Positions 30,286 through 39,066 of a stretch of DNA of 64,000 nt are shown in pieces. This stretch comes from Anaerorudis cellulosivorans (GTDB lineage: Bacteria > Bacteroidota > Bacteroidia > Bacteroidales > Dysgonomonadaceae). Under the pieces are notes generated by a model. That model made no database searches and was not told the DNA's origin. It worked only from the letters and a program-made list of their open reading frames with translations. How positions within the stretch are numbered: position 1 is the first letter of the stretch; each line of letters starts with the position of its first letter. Location: positions 118,907-182,906 of the forward strand of contig NZ_JAPCWE010000005.1 of the NCBI RefSeq assembly GCF_025943985.1, given 5' to 3'. Both the position numbers and the translations under genes were made by a program.

Positions 30286-31983
30286 TTACAAAAAAGAAAT
30301 TTTATAAATCTCTCCGTCGTTCGCCTTTATTTTTACTTTCAATGGATTGGTAGGCGAAAAATCGATCGGAAATTTTTCATCCGAAAGAAGTGGCACCGCA
30401 ATTGCCCTTTCGTGTTGCATCACCTTGAAAAAATCGTACGCATGATCGGGAATCCAAACCGTCACTTCTTCCTCTTCATTCGAAAAATTGGCAATAACTA
30501 AAAGAAAATCCGTGTAATCGCCGCGAATAAAAGCATATTGTTTCATGGAATTGAACTCCATATTTTCGTAATTTGCATACATCAAATCATAAAAAAGTCC
30601 TTCGCGCAATGCTTTTTCAAGGTTACACAGTCGGATAAGCTTATGATAAAATCTTCGTAGGCTCTTCTCCTCTTCGGTAAGCAAGTCTTCGTTCCATCGG
30701 CCGTTGTTGTTCCACCTTCTCACCGTGTCCACCGACCAATAATCGAATATCGAAGTGCGGCCGTCTCTTCCGCTGAAACCTTCTTCATCCATCCCCCGTT
30801 CGCCCAATTCTTGTCCGAAATACACCATCACGGGATTCACATTGATGCACGCCGTCACAATCATTGCGGCTTTTCCCTTCTCTCCGCTTTTGAGAAAAAA
30901 ATCGGACGCAATGCGCTGTTCATCGTGATTTTCCATGAAATTGATCATGTGATGTTGTATATCGCCCACCGTATTCAAAATGAACGTGATGTCGGAAGAA
31001 GGGCGATAACCGCAGGCCACATCTCGCAAGACATCATAAAGCCCAACTTTGTCATACAAATAATCGAAAGTATTATCGGCCAAAAAATCGCGATACACCG
31101 AAGGGTTATAAATCTCCGCAAAGAAAATAATACCCGGAAATTGTGCTTTAACCTGAGGGATTACCCATTTCCAAAACTCCAACGGCACCATTTCGGCCAT
31201 GTCGCACCGAAAACCGTCGATATCCTTTGCTGCCCAATAAAACAGGATGTTTCTCATCATTTTCCAGGTATGGGGGATTGGATCGAAAAATTTTCTGCGC
31301 CCATTCAAATAATCCATTCCGTAATTGAGTTTCACCGTATCGTACCAGTCATATTCGCTCGGTCTGTTGGTAAAACAATCGTTTCCCGTAGCCTTTGCCG
31401 GATTTTCGACGTAGTTGACCTCGATACCCTTGTCTTGCAGAAATTGCAAATCCAGTGGCTGACCGGGCAAATAATAAAAGTTGTTGTTTGGCGCAAAAGC
31501 AAGCGATGTATCGTCTTTTTCACCAAACTCGTTCACATGAGGCGGCTTAGTAACCGATCGATAATTTCTAGCCAAATGATTAGGTACAAAGTCGATGAGT
31601 ACTTTCAATCCCGCCTTATGCGTTCGGGTTATCAATGCTTCAAATTCCGACATCCGCTCCTTCACGTTTACAGCCAAATCCGGATCCACATCGTAATAAT
31701 CCCTTATGGCATAGGGTGAACCTGCTTTCCCTTTCACAATCTCCGGGAATTGTTGTGGAATGCCGTATCGGGTATAATCGGTAGCAGAAGCATGAGCAAG
31801 CACTCCGATATACCAAACATGCGTGTAGCCCGATTCCTTCAGCACTTCGAGCACGTTGTCGGTAATGTCATTAAATTTACCCGATCCATTCTCTTCAAGC
31901 GTTCCATTAGGTCTTTTCGGCAAATTTTTGTTGCCGAACAACCGCTTAAAAATCTGATATACAGTTATCTTATTTTTTTGCAT
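30286..31983 (-). CDS. Cytoplasmic GH13 alpha-amylase family protein
   Basis: 565 residues with no signal peptide, so probably cytoplasmic. The GH13 catalytic residues are visible: the nucleophile Asp in DGFRCDMAEMVPLEFW, the acid/base Glu in IIFFAEIYNPSVY and the stabilising Asp in FMENHDEQRIASDFF. Region I is present as VLIDFVPNHLARNY. The fold resembles intracellular alpha-amylases used in storage-polymer or maltodextrin turnover. Its 3' neighbour prs is separated by a promoter region. Its start overlaps the patatin gene by 14 nt, so the two are translated as one unit. No maltose-type transporter lies nearby. Confidence 0.88.
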   Translation of the reverse strand: MQKNKITVYQIFKRLFGNKNLPKRPNGTLEENGSGKFNDITDNVLEVLKESGYTHVWYIGVLAHASATDYTRYGIPQQFPEIVKGKAGSPYAIRDYYDVDPDLAVNVKERMSEFEALITRTHKAGLKVLIDFVPNHLARNYRSVTKPPHVNEFGEKDDTSLAFAPNNNFYYLPGQPLDLQFLQDKGIEVNYVENPAKATGNDCFTNRPSEYDWYDTVKLNYGMDYLNGRRKFFDPIPHTWKMMRNILFYWAAKDIDGFRCDMAEMVPLEFWKWVIPQVKAQFPGIIFFAEIYNPSVYRDFLADNTFDYLYDKVGLYDVLRDVACGYRPSSDITFILNTVGDIQHHMINFMENHDEQRIASDFFLKSGEKGKAAMIVTACINVNPVMVYFGQELGERGMDEEGFSGRDGRTSIFDYWSVDTVRRWNNNGRWNEDLLTEEEKSLRRFYHKLIRLCNLEKALREGLFYDLMYANYENMEFNSMKQYAFIRGDYTDFLLVIANFSNEEEEVTVWIPDHAYDFFKVMQHERAIAVPLLSDEKFPIDFSPTNPLKVKIKANDGEIYKISFL

Positions 31984-32803
31984 GTTTTTTTTTCTTCATT
32001 GACAGGCATCTTTTCACGATCTCTTGCCCTTCCTTATCCATTATTTTTTGCGAAGCACACCTCGCGCCAAGTTCCATCATGTCATTCGAATGATTCAAAT
32101 CGAACATGGAAAATTTTTCGATTCCTTCGGTTTCAATAAGAATATCGCATAACTTTCTGTCTCTAAGCGTATTTGAATTCGCCATCAAATTAAAGGTTCG
32201 TTCGATCATGTTTTTCAGATTGATTTTTTCCGGTGGAGGAATGATCAAAGAAACATTTACTCCCACCACATACTTACATTTTTTTCGGATAACCGACACC
32301 GGAAAGTTTTTCAGCAGACCTCCATCCACATACGGAACACCATCAATCAGTTGAGGGTAAAAAACGATGGGGATGGAACACGAAGCAACCACTGCATCAA
32401 TCAAAAAATCACCCTGCGAGAAAGTCACCGCGCGTGCCCGATTCCAGTCGGTAGCCACAGCAATAAACGGAATTTTGAGTTCTTCGAACGATTTTGCGCG
32501 CAAATTATTTTTTAAAAACGATTGCAGCCCTGTTGTCTTGAAAAAACCTGCTGTAGGTTTAGTAAATTCAATAAACTGTCGGAATTCTTTACCCTTAAAA
32601 AGTTCGCATATTTCATCCGGGGTGTAGCCGTCGGCATAGAGAACGCCCGCCAACGAACCGGCACTGGTTCCTACAATCACATCGGGCTTAAGTCCGGATT
32701 CATCCAACATTTTCAGCGCTCCGAGATGGGCAAATCCCTTAGCGCCACCTCCGCTTAATGCATATCCTAAATTATAGGGGTAACGGGGTCCAAAAAGTGT
32801 CAT
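31970..32803 (-). CDS. Patatin-like phospholipase
   Basis: 277 residues. The oxyanion-hole glycines GYALSGGGAKGFAHLGAL, the nucleophile motif GTSAGSLAG (G-x-S-x-G) and the catalytic dyad Asp in YVDGGLLKNFPV are complete. There is no signal peptide, so it is likely cytoplasmic or membrane-peripheral. The family hydrolyses phospholipid or neutral-lipid acyl groups (RssA-like proteins belong here). It is the upstream member of a two-gene unit with the GH13 enzyme, a pairing that has no known metabolic rationale. Confidence 0.88.
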   Translation of the reverse strand: MTLFGPRYPYNLGYALSGGGAKGFAHLGALKMLDESGLKPDVIVGTSAGSLAGVLYADGYTPDEICELFKGKEFRQFIEFTKPTAGFFKTTGLQSFLKNNLRAKSFEELKIPFIAVATDWNRARAVTFSQGDFLIDAVVASCSIPIVFYPQLIDGVPYVDGGLLKNFPVSVIRKKCKYVVGVNVSLIIPPPEKINLKNMIERTFNLMANSNTLRDRKLCDILIETEGIEKFSMFDLNHSNDMMELGARCASQKIMDKEGQEIVKRCLSMKKKKHAKK

Positions 32804-32934
32804 TATATAAAAGATTTAAAAAAAAGTTTTTAATAGCACACACAAAAAATGGAATTCTTCATTACAAAAGTGGTGATTTTTTTCCTTATACCCATGATTT
32901 AAGGCCTGAATTTATCGACAAAGCATGAATGATT

Positions 32935-33405
32935 TTATTGAGGCAATTGCTCAAGCAAATCACGAATGGATTGCTTAAAGACCGGATGAACAACATCGGG
33001 AGCAATTTCGGCAAAAGGAACAAGAACGAACCTGCGCAAATGCATCCGCGGATGCGGTACTGTTAATTCCGGTGTATCTATTATACTGTCATCCACCATC
33101 AGCATATCGATATCGATCACCCTGTCGGCATAATTACCGTTCTCGCTTTTTTTTGTTCTACCCAACTGTTTCTCAATGGTTTGCGTTATTGCGAATACCT
33201 CATCAACCGGCATATCCGATACCACTTCGCATACAGTATTCACAAACCAATTTTCCGATAGAAACCCTTCAGGCCGGGTTACATAAAAAGCGGATTTGGA
33301 AACGATTTTCCCAATCCGCTCTTCTATCCTTCTATACGCCTCTTCTATATTTTTTTCTTTATCGCCCAAATTCGATCCTAAACCCAAAAAAATACGATAC
33401 GCCAT
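32935..33405 (-). CDS. folK: 2-amino-4-hydroxy-6-hydroxymethyldihydropteridine pyrophosphokinase (HPPK)
   Basis: 156 residues, normal size. The signatures IFLGLGSNLGDKEKNIEEA (start) and the metal-binding DRVIDIDMLMVDDSIIDTPELTVPHPRM are clear. The enzyme pyrophosphorylates the pterin precursor of folate. It follows queA by 16 nt in the minus-strand cluster, so it is co-transcribed. Confidence 0.95.
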   Translation of the reverse strand: MAYRIFLGLGSNLGDKEKNIEEAYRRIEERIGKIVSKSAFYVTRPEGFLSENWFVNTVCEVVSDMPVDEVFAITQTIEKQLGRTKKSENGNYADRVIDIDMLMVDDSIIDTPELTVPHPRMHLRRFVLVPFAEIAPDVVHPVFKQSIRDLLEQLPQ

Positions 33406-33421
33406 TTTTTCACCCTTGTCA

Positions 33422-34474
33422 TTAGTCGATAATCAACATGGCATCGCCGTAAGCGCCAAAACGATATTTTTCTTTAACAGCCACATCATATGCATCCATC
33501 ACCTTTTCGTAACCACCAAAAGCACAAGCTGTCATCAATAACGTAGAATAAGGCAAATGAAAATTCGTAATAAATGCCGAAGGAAAGGTAAATTCATATG
33601 GAGGAAAAATAAATTTATTGGTCCATCCCTCTCTCGGCTTCAAGTGTCCGTCGGTGCTCACACCCGTTTCAATAGCCCTCATCACAGAAGTACCTACCGC
33701 ACATATCCGATGACCTTCGTCGTATGCTTCATTTACCCTTTCGCACAATTCTTCGGGAATGATCATGAATTCGGAATCGATTTTATGCTTGGTAAGATCT
33801 TCCACTTCAATATCCCGATAAATACCCAATCCGCAATGCAGGGTAAGGAATCCGTAATCGATCCCTTTGATCTCCATCCGTTTCAGCAATTCGCGACTGA
33901 AATGCAGTCCGGCAGCAGGAGCCACAACGGCCCCTTCTTTTTCGGCAAAGACGGTCTGAAAACGCTCTTCATCTTCCGGTTCCGCACGCCGCCCCATGTA
34001 TTCGGGAATCGGCATCTCCCCAACAGAATAAAGCAATTTCTTGAATTCGTCATGCGGCCCGTCATACAAAAACCGAAGGGTACGTCCACGTGACGTCGTA
34101 TTATCGATTACTTCTGCAACGAGTTCTTCATTTTCGCCAAAATATAATTTGTTTCCGATGCGTATTTTTCGTGCCGGATTTACCAACACATCCCACAAGT
34201 GTTGTTCGGGGTTAAGTTCTCTCAACAGAAACACCTCGATCTGCGCTCCTGTTTTTTCCTTGTTCCCGAACAATCTTGCCGGGAAAACTTTTGTATCGTT
34301 AAAAATAAAAAAATCCTTCTCTCCAAAATAATCCAATATGTTTTTGAAAGTCGTATGTTCGATTTCATCCGATTTTCGGTGCACAACCATCAGCCGCGAT
34401 TCATCGCGATGAGCAACAGGATATTTAGCTATAAGCTCCTCAGGAAGATTAAATTTGAATTGAGAAAGTTTCAT
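33422..34474 (-). CDS. queA: S-adenosylmethionine:tRNA ribosyltransferase-isomerase
   Basis: 350 residues. QueA signatures include [53 protein letters not shown] and the C-terminal [19 protein letters not shown]. It adds the epoxycyclopentane ring precursor to 7-aminomethyl-7-deazaguanine in the queuosine pathway of tRNAs with GUN anticodons. It is between truB (19 nt) and folK (16 nt) in a common Bacteroidales order. Confidence 0.96.
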   Translation of the reverse strand: MKLSQFKFNLPEELIAKYPVAHRDESRLMVVHRKSDEIEHTTFKNILDYFGEKDFFIFNDTKVFPARLFGNKEKTGAQIEVFLLRELNPEQHLWDVLVNPARKIRIGNKLYFGENEELVAEVIDNTTSRGRTLRFLYDGPHDEFKKLLYSVGEMPIPEYMGRRAEPEDEERFQTVFAEKEGAVVAPAAGLHFSRELLKRMEIKGIDYGFLTLHCGLGIYRDIEVEDLTKHKIDSEFMIIPEELCERVNEAYDEGHRICAVGTSVMRAIETGVSTDGHLKPREGWTNKFIFPPYEFTFPSAFITNFHLPYSTLLMTACAFGGYEKVMDAYDVAVKEKYRFGAYGDAMLIID

Positions 34475-34493
34475 ATTACACTAACAATTATAA

Positions 34494-35198
34494 TTAACAA
34501 AATTTATCACGTATGTGTTCATCAAAAAAGCGATCCAGCTCGCTAACCTGCAAACATTCGTCAAGCGTCGCCCCCCCCACCCTTGTGCGAACCAACGCGG
34601 TAAGGTGTGCGCCCGAACCCAATTCTCTACCGATATCTCTGGCCAGTGCCCTTATATAGGTGCCTTTGCTGCAAACCACTCGTATGGTTATTGTCGGTAA
34701 TTCGCAAGCCAGCAATTCCACTTTATCTATAACCAATAACTTGGGTTTTAGTTCAATATCTTCGTTTTTTCGGGCCAATTTATATGCCCTTTCCCCTTCG
34801 ATTTTACATGCCGAATAGGCAGGCGGAACCTGTTCGATTTGGCCGACAAATTTTTTCAGCACATCGTTCACCATCTCCTCTGTGATATGGTGAGTAGGAT
34901 ACATTGTATCGACCGGCGTTTCCAAATCGAACGATGGCGTTGTGGCACCCAATCGAATGGTGGCCACATATTCTTTTGTTTGCGCCTGAAGCCGTTCTAT
35001 TTCCTTCGTTTTTTTTCCTGTGCAAACCACTATCACCCCACTTGCCAACGGATCCAACGTGCCGGTATGCCCGACTTTCAACTTTTTGATTTTTAACCTG
35101 CTGCAAATTTTGGCACGAACAACGCTCACTACTTTAAACGATGTCCAATGCAACGGTTTATCGATGTATAAAATTTCTCCCTCAATAAAATCCATCAA
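34494..35198 (-). CDS. truB: tRNA pseudouridine(55) synthase
   Basis: 234 residues. The catalytic motif [18 protein letters not shown] carries the nucleophilic Asp. [14 protein letters not shown] starts the domain, and a later [19 protein letters not shown] is typical. It is shorter than E. coli TruB, lacking much of the C-terminal PUA domain, as in other Bacteroidota. Its start overlaps the stop of uppP by 4 nt. Confidence 0.95.
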   Translation of the reverse strand: MMDFIEGEILYIDKPLHWTSFKVVSVVRAKICSRLKIKKLKVGHTGTLDPLASGVIVVCTGKKTKEIERLQAQTKEYVATIRLGATTPSFDLETPVDTMYPTHHITEEMVNDVLKKFVGQIEQVPPAYSACKIEGERAYKLARKNEDIELKPKLLVIDKVELLACELPTITIRVVCSKGTYIRALARDIGRELGSGAHLTALVRTRVGGATLDECLQVSELDRFFDEHIRDKFC

Positions 35199-36106
35199 AT
35201 CACATTTGAAATTGTACCTGTACCCAACAGAATCAGCATTAATCCTCCAATGATGATCCTATAATACCCGAATGCTTTAAATCCATGTCGGGTAATGAAA
35301 TCGATAAAAAATTTAATGGCAATCAAGGCAACAAGAAAAGCAACCACATTTCCGATCAACAACAATATCAAATGATCGTGCAGCATGGCCATACTCGCCG
35401 GATCTTTCATCAATCGATAAAGCTTGTAACCGGCTGCTGCAGCCATTGTTGGAACCGCAAGGAAAAAAGAAAATTCGGCTGCATTTTTTCGGTCCAATTT
35501 CACACTCATCCCGCCCACGATAGTAGCAAACGAACGGGAAACCCCCGGTATCATGGCAATACACTGAAAACACCCGATTTTCAGTGCCCGCTGCCACGTC
35601 ATCGTCTGATCGGGAGAGGGTCTGTTAAACCATTTATCGACGAAAAGCATCACAATACCTCCCGCAACGAGCATCGTCGCAACCACCAGCACATTTTCCA
35701 GCAACAAATCGATCTGATCGCCCAACAACAGCCCCAATATCCCGGCGGGAACAAGTGCTATGAGCAGTTTCAGGTAAAAATCGAATTTATAAAACAACCG
35801 TTGCACACCTGCGATTGCGGTAGAACTTACCTTTTGCTTTTCTGCCTTTTCCGCAACCCTGTGGTCCTCTTTTACATCGATGATTTCCGACGGAACAGGG
35901 TTCAGCCTGAAAAAACGTTGCCGGTAAAGAACCACTACCGACAAAATGGCGCCAAATTGAATCACGACCGTGAAAGCCTTCACGAAAGGGGTGCTTTCTA
36001 TACCCAGCAATGCCTGGGTGATAATCATATGTCCTGTGGACGAAACCGGAAGAAACTCGGTGAGACCTTCCACCACAGCGATAATAATTGCCTCTATAAC
36101 ACTCAT
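35195..36106 (-). CDS. uppP: Undecaprenyl-diphosphatase
   Basis: 303 residues with about eight membrane segments. The family signatures are [17 protein letters not shown] near the N-terminus and [14 protein letters not shown] in the centre. It recycles the undecaprenyl carrier for peptidoglycan and other glycans on the periplasmic side of the inner membrane. A charged insertion of about 40 residues ([19 protein letters not shown]) makes it longer than the usual 265-275 residues, as often seen in this phylum. It overlaps truB (ATGA). Confidence 0.94.
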   Translation of the reverse strand: MSVIEAIIIAVVEGLTEFLPVSSTGHMIITQALLGIESTPFVKAFTVVIQFGAILSVVVLYRQRFFRLNPVPSEIIDVKEDHRVAEKAEKQKVSSTAIAGVQRLFYKFDFYLKLLIALVPAGILGLLLGDQIDLLLENVLVVATMLVAGGIVMLFVDKWFNRPSPDQTMTWQRALKIGCFQCIAMIPGVSRSFATIVGGMSVKLDRKNAAEFSFFLAVPTMAAAAGYKLYRLMKDPASMAMLHDHLILLLIGNVVAFLVALIAIKFFIDFITRHGFKAFGYYRIIIGGLMLILLGTGTISNVI

Positions 36107-36128
36107 TATAACCGATAAAAGGGATAAA

Positions 36129-36383
36129 TTATTTTACTTTTTTTTCTTCCTCTTTTTTTGTTTTGGAAGGATAGAGAATCCCCACAATCATCAAAAGGAA
36201 ACCGGCCAGGCAAACCATCGGCGCTATTTTAATGCGTCGCGCACTGAAAATATCCGGATTGAAACCGGTTTCTGCCGTCGTTCCCGGCCCCACCATCAAC
36301 AAAAATCCAAGAACAATGATTGCTACGGCTATTCCGCAGATGAGGAGATTGGTTTTACTTAATGCAAAATTTTTTTGTGCCAT
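36129..36383 (-). CDS. DUF3098 small membrane protein
   Basis: 84 residues. Two membrane segments (about 12-32 and 55-75) with the DUF3098-type ends [20 protein letters not shown] and [20 protein letters not shown]. Its place between ftsX and uppP is conserved in Bacteroidales. The function is not known; a link to cell division or envelope synthesis follows only from position. Confidence 0.85.
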   Translation of the reverse strand: MAQKNFALSKTNLLICGIAVAIIVLGFLLMVGPGTTAETGFNPDIFSARRIKIAPMVCLAGFLLMIVGILYPSKTKKEEEKKVK

Positions 36384-36420
36384 ATTTTTTTAATCAGAGC
36401 AAGATATTGCTATATATCGT

Positions 36421-37299
36421 TTAAACGTAATACAAACTGTCGGTATCCATTTTCAAATAATGGTTTACCGAAAAAAAGGCTGCCAACCCTGTGATAACTA
36501 ATCCCAACACGAGGACGGCTCCAAAGAGCAGCATCATATCGTTTGTTGTTATGATTGTTTTCAAATCAGCATATTCCGTGCCAAAATAAGACAAAATTCC
36601 AAAAATGATACCGTCGGCCAACAAGCCGGCAAAAAAACCCATTATCATATGATCTTTAATAAACGGTTTTCGGATGAACCCGTCCACTGCTCCCACCAGT
36701 TTCATGGTGTGAATCAGAAACCGTTTGGCATAAATACTTAAACGTATGGTGTTGCGAATCAGCGTAAAAGAGATAAAAAGCAACACAGCCGACAAAATCA
36801 GCAACAATGCCGTGACTTTAGATAAATTATTATTTATCAAATCAATGGCTTCCTGCTGATACAACAAATCGTCGATGGTGCTTTCCGCCTTGATGATTTT
36901 GCTCACCTTGGCCAGACTATCCGTGTTGGCATATTCCGATTTCAAAAAAATCTCGATACAATCCTGCGCCGGGTTATAGCCCAGCAACTCTTCGGGATCT
37001 TCACCCAAATCTTTAATCAACAGCTCTTTTGCTTCTTCTTTACTGATAAAGCGTGACGATTTCACAAAAGGCATGTTATCCAATCGTTTTTTGGTTTCCG
37101 CTATTTGTGCATCCGTGACATCGTAATCCAGCATAACGCTGAAACTCACATTTTCTTTCACGAATTCCGATAACCGTTTTCCGGCAAACAACGTAAGTAT
37201 GGTAAGCCCCAACAACACCAAAACCAACGTAATGCTGATGATGGAGGTGAGCTTTGCATTAAAAAATCTTGCTTTGTTTACTCGGTATTTTTTCGTCAT
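36421..37299 (-). CDS. ftsX: Cell division protein FtsX
   Basis: 292 residues from the ATG at 37299, which starts MTKKYRVNKARFFNAKLTSI. A longer frame to 37395 would add a cysteine-rich, non-homologous 32 residues and is rejected. The FtsX topology is visible: one N-terminal membrane segment, an extracytoplasmic domain of about 120 residues (ENVSFSVMLDYDVTDAQIAE) and three C-terminal segments. It forms the FtsEX ABC-like complex that activates peptidoglycan hydrolases at the septum. No ftsE is in the window. Confidence 0.92.
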   Translation of the reverse strand: MTKKYRVNKARFFNAKLTSIISITLVLVLLGLTILTLFAGKRLSEFVKENVSFSVMLDYDVTDAQIAETKKRLDNMPFVKSSRFISKEEAKELLIKDLGEDPEELLGYNPAQDCIEIFLKSEYANTDSLAKVSKIIKAESTIDDLLYQQEAIDLINNNLSKVTALLLILSAVLLFISFTLIRNTIRLSIYAKRFLIHTMKLVGAVDGFIRKPFIKDHMIMGFFAGLLADGIIFGILSYFGTEYADLKTIITTNDMMLLFGAVLVLGLVITGLAAFFSVNHYLKMDTDSLYYV

Positions 37300-37435
37300 A
37301 ATTATCCGGCGGCAAAAAACGGGTTGATAAGTGTATACAGGGCAAATTAGCCATTTACCCGAATATTTTGCAAAGTAACAAAAAAATATTGGCAATAAAA
37401 CGAATGTATTCCCTAAATAATCTGAATATGCTTGC

Positions 37436-38866
37436 TTATTGACGAGGTTTCAATCCCATTTCTTTTGCTTTCTCCAGCATAAAGCGATAAGCCGCATCGT
37501 GTTCGTTAGGTATTTTTCCGTCAAGGATGGCTTCCTTGATGGCCGACTTCAATATTCCCACCTCTTTTCCGGGACTCAATCCGAACGTCTCCATGATTTC
37601 GTTTCCATTCACAGGAGGTTGAAAATTCCGTATCCGGTCCTTTTCTTCAATCTCTTTGAGCTTATTTCTTACCATTGCAAAATTCCGAAGGTAAAGACGC
37701 GCCTTTTCGGGATTTTTCGTGGTGACATCAGCCTCGCACAGCATCATCAGATCGTCGATATCGTCACCGGCATCAAAAAGCAGTCGGCGCAATGCCGAAT
37801 CGGTTACCTGATCGTCTACCAACTGCATCGGCCGCATGTGCAAAATCACCATCTTTTGCACATATTTCATTTTTTCGTTCAACGGCAAACGCATGCGCCG
37901 AAAAATTTTTGGCACCATTTTTCCGCCCACATGATTGTGGTTATGAAATGTCCACCCCACATGATAATCCCACCGTTTGGTAGCCGGTTTGCCGATATCA
38001 TGCAGCAAAGCAGCCCACCGCAACCATAAATTATCGCTTTTGCGCGCAATATTATCCAACACGGCAAGCGTGTGATAAAAATTATCTTTATGCTGTATGC
38101 CGTCGCGATTTTCCACCCCTTTCAAGGCTGCCAGCTCGGGAAAAATAAGATCCAACAAACCTGTCTTTTCCTGCAACACAAATCCTACCGACGGCTTCGG
38201 CGAAAGAAGAATCTTGTTCAGCTCATCGGTAATACGTTCGGCAGAAACAATGGTAATGCGCTCTTTATTGGCCGTAATGGCATCGAATGTTTCGGGGTAG
38301 ATATCGAAACCCAACTGCGAAGCAAACCTGATGGCACGCATCATACGCAACGGATCGTCGCTAAACGTGATATTCGGATCGAGAGGCGAACGGATAATGC
38401 CGTTTTCCAAGTCTTGCAACCCGTCGAAATAATCTACCAATTCTCCATATCGGTTGCTGTTGAGACACAAAGCCAACGCATTAATCGTAAAATCCCGCCG
38501 TTTCAGGTCATCTTCCAGGGTGCCGTCTTCCACAATGGGCTTGCGCGAATCGTGGTTGTACGATTCTTTTCGCGCTCCCACAAACTCCAGATCATATCCC
38601 TTGTATTTCACTTGTGCCGTGCCAAAATTTCGGTAAATATTCACTTTCGATTGTCTACCCATTTTTTTTGCTACGGCTTTAGCCAACGCTATTCCGTTCC
38701 CGACAGCCACAAAATCGATATCTTTCGACGGTCTGTGAAGAAAAATATCGCGAACATATCCTCCTATCACATAACACTCCATATTGATTTCGTCGGCAGC
38801 TTGCGAAACAAGTTTGAAAACAGGCCGGTTCAGATGTCTCTCGATTTCTTCGTAAGGGATATCCAT
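37436..38866 (-). CDS. cca: CCA-adding tRNA nucleotidyltransferase / poly(A) polymerase family with HD domain
   Basis: 476 residues. The nucleotidyltransferase site is [27 protein letters not shown] (G-G-x-V-R-D and D-x-D), residues about 30-55. The RNA-binding region [22 protein letters not shown] block (seen as [19 protein letters not shown]) follows. An HD domain near residue 265 reads [18 protein letters not shown]. The HD plus class II NTase arrangement is that of bacterial CCA enzymes and PcnB-like proteins; CCA addition is more likely because encoded tRNAs such as tRNA-Gln here lack CCA. It diverges from mgtE. Confidence 0.9.
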   Translation of the reverse strand: MDIPYEEIERHLNRPVFKLVSQAADEINMECYVIGGYVRDIFLHRPSKDIDFVAVGNGIALAKAVAKKMGRQSKVNIYRNFGTAQVKYKGYDLEFVGARKESYNHDSRKPIVEDGTLEDDLKRRDFTINALALCLNSNRYGELVDYFDGLQDLENGIIRSPLDPNITFSDDPLRMMRAIRFASQLGFDIYPETFDAITANKERITIVSAERITDELNKILLSPKPSVGFVLQEKTGLLDLIFPELAALKGVENRDGIQHKDNFYHTLAVLDNIARKSDNLWLRWAALLHDIGKPATKRWDYHVGWTFHNHNHVGGKMVPKIFRRMRLPLNEKMKYVQKMVILHMRPMQLVDDQVTDSALRRLLFDAGDDIDDLMMLCEADVTTKNPEKARLYLRNFAMVRNKLKEIEEKDRIRNFQPPVNGNEIMETFGLSPGKEVGILKSAIKEAILDGKIPNEHDAAYRFMLEKAKEMGLKPRQ

Positions 38867-38898
38867 AAAAATGACGGATTGTAATTTGTAACCGCTTG

Positions 38899-38906
38899 CA
38901 AAATTA
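38899..38906 (-). promoter_or_regulatory. -7 box of cca
   Basis: On the minus strand TAATTTTG fits TAnnTTTG and lies 33 nt before the cca start. The -33 element is poor. Confidence 0.4.
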
Positions 38907-38940
38907 CAATAAATCTTAGAGGTGCCATAATTGCGGCAAT

Positions 38941-38971
38941 TTTATTTCCGTAAAAATAATGGCTATATTTG
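38941..38971 (+). promoter_or_regulatory. Promoter of the mgtE leader transcript
   Basis: TTTA (38941-38944), 19 nt, TATATTTG (38964-38971). The -7 box fits TAnnTTTG exactly and the -33 has one mismatch. The mRNA should start near 38978, placing the small leader ORF about 27 nt from its 5' end. Confidence 0.6.
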
Positions 38972-39004
38972 CACAGGAAAAAATATAGAAAAAACAAATA
39001 TACA

Positions 39005-39055
39005 ATGGACGACGACCCTCATCCCGGCAGTTTTTACGTATTCACACTTCTGTAA
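39005..39055 (+). CDS. Putative 16-residue leader peptide upstream of mgtE
   Basis: ATG at 39005 to TAA at 39053-39055 encodes MDDDPHPGSFYVFTLL. It lies between the mgtE promoter and mgtE. Its stop codon is embedded in a strong Shine-Dalgarno (AAGGAGG, 39054-39060), so translation of the leader would be coupled to the start at 39067. The N-terminal run of three Asp followed by Pro-His-Pro resembles the acidic/proline nascent chains that destabilise the ribosome when Mg2+ is low, as in the MgtL leader of enteric mgtA. The resemblance is real in composition and context; the regulatory role is inference. It is also possible that the ORF is not translated. Confidence 0.5.
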   Translation: MDDDPHPGSFYVFTLL

Positions 39056-39066
39056 GGAGGGTATCA

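Noticed and set aside
37300..37395. Longer FtsX N-terminus
   Set aside because: The added 32 residues are cysteine- and tyrosine-rich and not FtsX-like; the ATG at 37299 fits the family.
38972..39066. M-box (ykoK) magnesium riboswitch upstream of mgtE
   Set aside because: The leader is only about 90 nt and shows no long multi-stem aptamer, too short for an M-box; a leader ORF explains it better.
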